Origin: UBA8752 sp964223495
GTDB taxonomy: Bacteria > Bacteroidota > Bacteroidia > Flavobacteriales_D > Sanyastnellaceae
Direction of reading: 5' to 3'
Assembly: GCA_964223495.1 (NCBI GenBank)
Contig: CAXQGL010000015.1
Coordinates: forward strand, 1 to 37,944
DNA: 37,944 bases
Made by a program: the position numbers and the translations under genes. Under the pieces are notes generated by a model that worked only from the letters and a program-made list of their open reading frames with translations, was not told the DNA's origin and did no database searches. This document shows, one piece after another, positions 33,549-37,944 of the stretch. The first letter of the stretch is position 1; each line of letters begins with the position of its first letter.

Positions 33549-33581
33549 GCGCCCCATTTCCGTGGGGCGCTTCGCTTTTTT
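33549..33581 (+). terminator. terminator-like hairpin 2 in the crtI/gpx gap
   Basis: A perfect 8-bp GC-rich stem (GCGCCCCA / TGGGGCGC), 6-nt loop, followed by TTCGC and T6. It is oriented to stop plus-strand transcription before the peroxidase gene starts at 33630. Confidence 0.8.
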
Positions 33582-33629
33582 GGTCTCTGGGGTGGCATTG
33601 GTCGAACTTGCGTTCTCTTTTCGTGTTTC

Positions 33630-34241
33630 ATGTCCATGCAGCGCAAAGTGATGACCCTATTCCTCGCCCTCCTCATTGTGGGTGGATTGTTCGCATTCAA
33701 CAATTACAAAGGCGCCATCTTTGGTGGCGAGGACCACCGATATGCCCCGACCATGTCCGCAACGGAATTTCACGCCCTCTCCGCCACGACCCTCGACGGT
33801 CAGGATTTCAATTTTGCTCAACTGAAGGGCAAGCGCGTGCTCATCGTGAACACGGCCAGCCGTTGTGGATACACGCCGCAATACGGCAAGCTGCAATCCC
33901 TCTTCGACCAGCATGGGGGTGAGGATTTTGTGATTCTGGGATTCCCTTGCAACCAATTCGGTCGTCAGGAGCCTGGAACAGCAGGTGAGATTGGTGAGTT
34001 CTGCTCAAAGAACTACTGCGTGACCTTCCAGATGATGGAGAAGGTGGACGTCAAGGGGGACAACCAGCACCCTGTGTACGCCTGGTTGTGCAATGCCGCC
34101 AACAATGGCGTCGGTGACCACAAAGTCGCTTGGAACTTCCACAAATTCCTCGTGGATGGAGAAGGCCGGCTCGTCGCTTCCCTGAAGTCGGGTGCGGATC
34201 CCCTCGGGGATGAAATCACTGCATTTGCTTCCGGCAAATAA
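33630..34241 (+). CDS. membrane-anchored glutathione peroxidase-family protein
   Basis: A 203-residue thiol peroxidase. An N-terminal helix (VMTLFLALLIVGGLFAF, 7-23) serves as a signal anchor, so the enzyme faces the periplasm. The catalytic domain has the peroxidatic Cys C79 in NTASRCGYT (Cys, not Sec), GFPCNQFGRQEP with C107 and the active-site Gln, and WNFHKFLV with the Trp/Asn pair; a resolving Cys may be C125. Bacteroidota of this kind generally use bacillithiol or thioredoxin, so glutathione is unlikely to be the reductant (inference; bshB1 follows 23 bp downstream). Start taken at the first of two nearby ATGs. Confidence 0.93.
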   Translation: MSMQRKVMTLFLALLIVGGLFAFNNYKGAIFGGEDHRYAPTMSATEFHALSATTLDGQDFNFAQLKGKRVLIVNTASRCGYTPQYGKLQSLFDQHGGEDFVILGFPCNQFGRQEPGTAGEIGEFCSKNYCVTFQMMEKVDVKGDNQHPVYAWLCNAANNGVGDHKVAWNFHKFLVDGEGRLVASLKSGADPLGDEITAFASGK

Positions 34242-34264
34242 ATCTTGAAGCCGAAATTGGTCCC

Positions 34265-35026
34265 ATGGCGGATCAGGCAACCTTGGATATTCTCGCATTC
34301 GGCGCCCATCCCGACGATGTGGAGCTGAGTGCCGGCGGAACACTGGTCAAGGCGGCCATGCAGGGCAAACGCACCGGCATCGTAGACCTGACGAGGGGTG
34401 AGTTGGGAACGCGTGGATCGGCCGAACTCCGTGCAGAGGAGGCTGCGGCTTCCGCCAAAGTGTTGGGTCTTGCCGTTCGGGAAAACCTCGGGCTGAAGGA
34501 CGGTCTTCCCGATGATGAGGACCGCATTATCCGGGCCTTGATCGGAGCGATCCGGCGCCATCGACCGCGCACCGTGTTGGCCAATGCATTGCACGACCGG
34601 CACACCGACCATGGCCGTGCTGCGGAATTCGTGCACCGCGCCTGTTTCCTGGCGGGGCTCGCCCGCATCGAGACCACGGAAGCCGATGGCACGCTGCAGG
34701 AGGCGCACCGGCCCCGGCACGTACTGCATTACATCCAAGACCGTTTCCGTGAGCCGGCCATCGTGGTCGACATTACTGGAGCGGAAGAGCGCAAGTATGC
34801 CGCCATTGCATGTTACTCCTCACAATTCCATGTGCCCGGAGCCAACGACGGCAAAATCGAGGTCCCGACTGCCGAGGATTTGGCGACGCCCATCTCCACC
34901 CCCGACTTCATGGCGGTCGTGCGCGGACGTGACATCACGATGGGGCGCTATATCGGTGTGTCTTCAGGCGAGGGGTTCGAGTCCCGGACCCCGCTCGGGT
35001 TGGATGACCTCGGCGCATTGATCTGA
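34265..35026 (+). CDS. bshB1: bacillithiol biosynthesis deacetylase BshB1
   Basis: A 253-residue zinc-dependent LmbE/PIG-L-family enzyme that removes the acetyl group from GlcNAc-malate, the second step of bacillithiol synthesis. The metal/catalytic motif AHPDD (H15, D17, D18) and the later HDRHTDH cluster are intact, and RGELGTRGSAELRAEEA and YSSQF match BshB1 rather than other family members. It sits 23 bp after the peroxidase gene and is probably co-transcribed with it. bshA and bshC are not in the window. Confidence 0.94.
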   Translation: MADQATLDILAFGAHPDDVELSAGGTLVKAAMQGKRTGIVDLTRGELGTRGSAELRAEEAAASAKVLGLAVRENLGLKDGLPDDEDRIIRALIGAIRRHRPRTVLANALHDRHTDHGRAAEFVHRACFLAGLARIETTEADGTLQEAHRPRHVLHYIQDRFREPAIVVDITGAEERKYAAIACYSSQFHVPGANDGKIEVPTAEDLATPISTPDFMAVVRGRDITMGRYIGVSSGEGFESRTPLGLDDLGALI

Positions 35027-35044
35027 GGCCCCTTATTGAAGCAA

Positions 35045-35071
35045 AACGCCCGATCCATGGGACCGGGCGTT
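35045..35071 (-). terminator. terminator of tRNA-His
   Basis: An 8-bp perfect stem (AACGCCCG / CGGGCGTT) with an 11-nt loop. On the minus strand it is followed by TTTT, so it terminates the tRNA; on the plus strand it may also serve bshB1, though the T run is short. Confidence 0.85.
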
Positions 35072-35075
35072 CTGG

Positions 35076-35153
35076 TGGGGTGGCTAATCGGGTTCGAACC
35101 GACGACCTCTTGAACCACAATCAAGCGCTCTAACCAACTGAGCTATAGCCACC
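35076..35153 (-). tRNA. tRNA-His (anticodon GTG)
   Basis: The reverse strand folds into a full cloverleaf: acceptor stem GTGGCTA pairing with TAGCCAC, D-arm around GCTCAGTTGGTTAGAGC, anticodon stem CTTGA/TCAAG with loop TTGTGGT (GTG anticodon), and T-arm with GGTTCGAACC. It has the extra 5' G opposite the discriminator C that marks tRNA-His, and an encoded CCA end. It is a single gene between a promoter and a terminator. Confidence 0.97.
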
Positions 35154-35164
35154 GTACGGGCGGG

Positions 35165-35194
35165 CAAAGATAGCGTCTTGAACGGTGTCGCCAA
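35165..35194 (-). promoter_or_regulatory. promoter of tRNA-His
   Basis: On the minus strand TTG (35194-35192), a 19-bp spacer and TATCTTTG (35172-35165) match the Bacteroidota promoter consensus TTG-N17-23-TAnnTTTG exactly. Transcription would start about 5-7 bp before the tRNA 5' end. Confidence 0.7.
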
Positions 35195-35221
35195 GCAGAA
35201 CCTCAAGTTGGGTTCAATTTC

Positions 35222-37081
35222 TTATTCCGTGCAGGGGAGCCCGATGAAGGTCAGGAAGAAGATGAGGTCGTATGAACCGATGTAGCCATTGTCGTCCTGG
35301 TCGAAGATGCAGGAGCCCACGTCACCACAGTCGAAGGTGCAGGTGCCGTTGTCACAGTTCGCTTCGGGATTGAAATTTTCGGCATCCGGGTAGGCGCAAC
35401 CCGCAATGCCCGTGCACAGATGCTGGCAACTGCCATCCTCGTCGGTGGCGGTGGGGTCGTAGTTCTCGGCATTCAAATCCGTGCATCCGAACACCTTGCA
35501 GGTGCCGTCGTCCTCCGTGGCGTCGGGATTGAAGTTGGGGGCTTCGGGGTCCGTACATCCATCGACCTCGTCCCCATCGCAGACACCGTCCCCATCCGCA
35601 TCGAAATCGACCAGCTCCCCACCGTCGCAAGTGCTGCAGGCATCGGTCAGAAGACAGGAGCCATCGTCATCCGTCGCGAGCGGGTCGAAATTGCAGCCGG
35701 ACGGATCGGTACACCCCGGAATCTCGTCCGCATCGCAGGTGCCGTCGCCGTCGAGGTCTTCGAGGCATTGACCTGCACAATCCAAGCCGTCGAATGGATA
35801 GGTGCAGCTTCCGTCCTCTTCCGTGGCTGCAGGGTTGTAATTGCACGCTCCACTGTCGGTGCACCCTTGGATTTCGGCGTCATCGCAGATGCCGTCACCG
35901 TCCAGGTCGGCCGTGCATTCACCTCCACATACACCGAGGGCATCCAGGGCATTGCCATCGCAGTCACATTGACCGTCGGGCAGGGCGGAGCATCCGCATT
36001 CCAATATGGCTCCGGGCCCGTTGCATGTGCCGCAGGCATCCACGGTACCGATGCAGGGGTCCTGCCCATCGCACACGCCGTCTTCGTCGAGATCGACCAG
36101 GCATTGGCCCCCGCAATCCAGACCGGGCGCAGCGAATGTGCACGAGCCGTCCTCGTCGGTGGCGTCCGCATTGAAATTGCATGCAGCAGGGTAGGTGCAC
36201 CCTTGGATTTCGTTTCCATCACAAATGCCGTCCCCGTCGAAGTCCTCCAAGCAGGCTCCATCGCAGTCGAGACCGGGCAGGGCGAAGGTGCAGGAGCCAT
36301 CCTCCAGGGTCGCCTCGGGATCAAAGTTGCAGGCCAGGCTGTCGAGGCACCCTGCCGACGGTATGGGAAGGTCGATGTAAATGGTGCCGTTGAGGTTGTC
36401 TCCATCCAGAAACACCTGGGCGTGCAGGTTGCCGGACAGGACGCCATCCGTGGTGATTTGCGCAATCAGGATCCGCTGGTCATCGCCGGCGATGCCGTTG
36501 TTGAAGTTGGGCAGCACGAACCAACTCCCACCCGTGATGTCCTCCAGTGTGAATCCATTGCTCCACGTACCGTCTTCCGGTTCGAAGGACGCTGTCCACG
36601 GGGATGTGGAGGATTCGAGGATGGAGATGTCCCCTTCACCTTGGGCCGAGTTGGCTGGGGTCTCGATTCCAATGGTGACATAGCTGTCGAATTCATTGGA
36701 AGGGAAGAAGTCCCATACGTCGGGATTGATGCCATTGGCGGTGATGTCCCCAATGGGCGACGCTTGGAAAATGCTGCCCGAGGACTGCAGGGCACTCGGT
36801 TCGTCGATGTTGCCGTAGATGGCCGACAATTGGTCAGAAGGGGATGAAGTCGTGATGTAGAGCCTGTATGTGCTGAAACCGTTGAGGTCCACGTCACTGA
36901 GAGCCCCTATGTCGACGGCAATGGTGTCGATTTCAATGGTGAAATCTGCTGTTCCGGGTTGGTTCGGGGCAGCACTGGTGCTGAGTTGTAGTGATTCGGG
37001 CAGGCCCGAGTGGTTTTGTGCCGCTGAAATACAGCAGGTTAAGAGTGAGATCAATAGGATGGTCAACCGTTGTGGAGACAC
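35222..37081 (-). CDS. secreted cysteine/aspartate-rich repeat protein with dockerin-like end
   Basis: A 619-residue protein starting with a GTG and a signal peptide (RLTILLISLLTCCISAAQ). Residues 45-240 form a beta-rich N-terminal domain (STYRLYITTSS, SAIYGNIDEPSALQSSG). From 244 to 585 about seven copies of a motif GCxDxxACNFxPxATxEDGSC recur, interleaved with TSP3-like calcium loops such as DLDGDGICD. The end has a dockerin/EF-hand-type loop, DQDDNGYIGSYD (594-605). Many Cys pairs suggest disulfides; the Asp-rich loops suggest Ca2+ binding. No T9SS sorting domain is visible. Likely an adhesin or surface/extracellular protein; marine Bacteroidota have many such proteins. Confidence 0.85.
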   Translation of the reverse strand: MSPQRLTILLISLLTCCISAAQNHSGLPESLQLSTSAAPNQPGTADFTIEIDTIAVDIGALSDVDLNGFSTYRLYITTSSPSDQLSAIYGNIDEPSALQSSGSIFQASPIGDITANGINPDVWDFFPSNEFDSYVTIGIETPANSAQGEGDISILESSTSPWTASFEPEDGTWSNGFTLEDITGGSWFVLPNFNNGIAGDDQRILIAQITTDGVLSGNLHAQVFLDGDNLNGTIYIDLPIPSAGCLDSLACNFDPEATLEDGSCTFALPGLDCDGACLEDFDGDGICDGNEIQGCTYPAACNFNADATDEDGSCTFAAPGLDCGGQCLVDLDEDGVCDGQDPCIGTVDACGTCNGPGAILECGCSALPDGQCDCDGNALDALGVCGGECTADLDGDGICDDAEIQGCTDSGACNYNPAATEEDGSCTYPFDGLDCAGQCLEDLDGDGTCDADEIPGCTDPSGCNFDPLATDDDGSCLLTDACSTCDGGELVDFDADGDGVCDGDEVDGCTDPEAPNFNPDATEDDGTCKVFGCTDLNAENYDPTATDEDGSCQHLCTGIAGCAYPDAENFNPEANCDNGTCTFDCGDVGSCIFDQDDNGYIGSYDLIFFLTFIGLPCTE

Positions 37082-37190
37082 GGTAAAACTTTGGTTTGGT
37101 CTTGAGAATTCAATATCAGGCTCTATTTATATAAGATTTATACCGTTTACGAATTTGTAGGTGAAAGCCTGCGATGCGCCATCTTGCGGC
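37082..37190. promoter_or_regulatory. AT-rich divergent intergenic region
   Basis: About 110 bp between the repeat-protein GTG and the glycosyltransferase ATG. The part at 37115-37160 is strikingly AT-rich (CTATTTATATAAGATTTATACC) in an otherwise GC-rich window, so promoters for one or both genes probably lie here. I find no exact TAnnTTTG box in either direction. Confidence 0.35.
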
Positions 37191-37944
37191 ATGCGTGTGC
37201 TCCACTTGGCCAGTTGGCATCCGAATCGGGTGCACCCCCAGTTGGGCAATTTTGTCAGACGCCACATCGAAGCATTGCCGGACGAGGTGGAAAGCACGGT
37301 ACTCCACGCCTGGCCGGACCCCGGGCGCAGGCTGAATCGACGAGAAATAGAAGACCGTACGGATTCCAATTTGGGTATCCGCACCATCACGGCCTATGTG
37401 CCGGATCGCGCGCCACGGTTGTGGCGGATCGAACGGGCCTACACGCGTCTTTGCGAGCGGCTCGGGCGTGAGGGTGCCCAACCCGATATCGTACACCTGC
37501 ACAATGCGGCAGAGGCCGCTCTGCCTGCCGTTGAATTTGCTGATTCTCTGGGAATACCCCTCGTTGTTTCGGAGAATTGGACGGCTTATCACGCTGAACA
37601 CGGTCGGGCTTTCCGCGCCAAGGAGAAACGCGCCGTGCGCAAGGCTTTGCAGGCGGCCGTTTTGCATATGCCCGTATCGGAGCACTTGGGCCGGGCGATG
37701 GCGGACTTTGCGCCGGACGTGCCACAGCGGGTGGTGCCCAACGTGGTGGAGGACTTGTTTGCTCCTCAGGCGGAGCCGCGGACTTCGGGCGGTCCCTTGC
37801 GGCTGTTGCATGTGAGCTCCATGGTGGACGACCACAAGAATATCCGTGGGATGCTGCGGGCCGTGGCTGCCGCCGTTCAGGCAGGGGCGCAACTTGAGCT
37901 GACCTGCCATGGGGGTGCCGGTGCCGGCGGCTCGGAAATCACTG
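37191..37944 (+). CDS. glycosyltransferase, N-terminal part (cut by window end)
   Basis: Open from ATG 37191 to the window edge (251 codons, no stop). It starts MRVLHLASWHPNRVHPQLG, followed by NFVRRHIEAL, PDIVHLHNA, PLVVSENWTAYH, MPVSEHLGRAM and VVPNVVEDLF. This is the order of motifs in GT4-type (GT-B fold) glycosyltransferases: an acceptor-binding N-terminal domain, then the linker VPNVVED and the start of the donor domain (LHVSSMVDDHKNI). The product would transfer a sugar from a nucleotide-sugar to a surface glycan; the substrate is unknown. The missing stop is due to the window end, not a mutation. Confidence 0.88.
   Translation, partial: MRVLHLASWHPNRVHPQLGNFVRRHIEALPDEVESTVLHAWPDPGRRLNRREIEDRTDSNLGIRTITAYVPDRAPRLWRIERAYTRLCERLGREGAQPDIVHLHNAAEAALPAVEFADSLGIPLVVSENWTAYHAEHGRAFRAKEKRAVRKALQAAVLHMPVSEHLGRAMADFAPDVPQRVVPNVVEDLFAPQAEPRTSGGPLRLLHVSSMVDDHKNIRGMLRAVAAAVQAGAQLELTCHGGAGAGGSEIT

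Larger units (their letters stand above)
33430..33581 (+). ncRNA. candidate small structured transcript with tandem terminator hairpins
   Basis: This is the only gap above 300 bp (33322-33629). On the plus strand there are three successive inverted repeats: GGAAC...GTTCC at 33467-33483, CAAGGA...TCCTTG at 33504-33524 followed by T6 (33530-33535), and GCGCCCCA...TGGGGCGC at 33549-33570 followed within three bases by T6. The last two look like plus-strand terminators, yet no plus-strand gene precedes them. They may end a small RNA or be a leader/attenuator for the peroxidase gene. A 29-codon ORF at 33423-33512 lies here but has nothing to support it. No convincing TAnnTTTG box was found for a promoter. 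Confidence 0.35.

Noticed and set aside
35160..35221. A GAACC...GGTTC inverted repeat downstream of the repeat-protein gene
   Set aside because: A 5-bp stem with no T run on the minus strand; not enough to call a terminator.
35420..36847. A 475-codon plus-strand open frame opposite the repeat protein
   Set aside because: Its repetitive look comes from the Asp/Gly/Cys repeats of the gene on the other strand; no signal or domain of its own.
35222..37081. Regular repeats in DNA that could suggest a CRISPR array
   Set aside because: They are degenerate, coding-frame repeats encoding the GCxD...DGSC protein; spacing and sequence vary as in a repeat protein.

Overview
The window looks like chromosomal DNA from a fairly GC-rich (about 60% by eye) marine Bacteroidota related to the flavobacteria/cytophagas. 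This rests on several signs: a bacillithiol gene (bshB1), a CrtYcd/CruF/CrtD/CrtZ carotenoid cluster, a Bacteroidota-style lptD/amidase/MCE/CCG neighbourhood, a mutL-rhomboid-rhomboid-EEP block, secreted GCTD...DDGSC repeat proteins, and a TTG-N19-TAnnTTTG promoter in front of tRNA-His. I see no phage, IS element, integrase or CRISPR array; the window reads as stable core genome with a pigment module.

Layout. (1) 33-325: rpmB and a bidirectional terminator. (2) 351-8606, minus strand: a tightly packed seven-gene run of amidase, MCE/MlaD-like protein, membrane Fe-S oxidoreductase, CCG Fe-S protein, fabG, a MIDAS-type VWA membrane protein and an SPFH/prohibitin-like protein. (3) 8761-12711, plus strand: a very long lptD, divergent from the amidase across a short shared promoter region. 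(4) 12723-13899: a 55-aa membrane protein too short for routine ORF calling, ridA, and a pabA/trpG-type glutamine amidotransferase. (5) 13952-17320, minus: three coupled lipoproteins (TPR+CsgG-like, LPP20/FlgT-like, small LPP20-like). (6) 17453-19275, plus: saccharopine dehydrogenase-like gene and a small exported protein. (7) 19323-19964, minus: a secreted unknown. (8) 20061-26434, plus: ispH, a small membrane protein, mutL, two rhomboids and an EEP-family phosphatase/nuclease. (9) 26403-33321, minus: an eight-gene carotenoid operon in the order crtI-crtB-unknown-idi-crtD-cruF-crtZ-crtYcd, with almost every junction overlapping. (10) 33322-33629: an intergenic stretch with a 14-bp direct repeat near crtI and two tandem terminator-like hairpins. 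(11) 33630-35026, plus: a membrane-anchored glutathione-peroxidase-type protein and bshB1. (12) tRNA-His, a 619-aa cysteine/aspartate-rich secreted repeat protein, and a glycosyltransferase cut by the window edge.

How they work together. The carotenoid genes are enough, given a GGPP source, to predict a monocyclic C-1'-hydroxylated, 3-hydroxylated xanthophyll of the saproxanthin type; no ketolase (CrtW), 2'-hydroxylase or GGPP synthase is present here. ispH, about 12 kb away, and idi in the operon supply the isoprenoid precursors. The amidase/MCE operon and lptD together form an envelope-biogenesis block. The best candidates for undescribed biology are the unknown secreted protein locked into the carotenoid operon, the three-lipoprotein CsgG/LPP20 operon, and the possible small RNA and operator repeats between crtI and the peroxidase gene.
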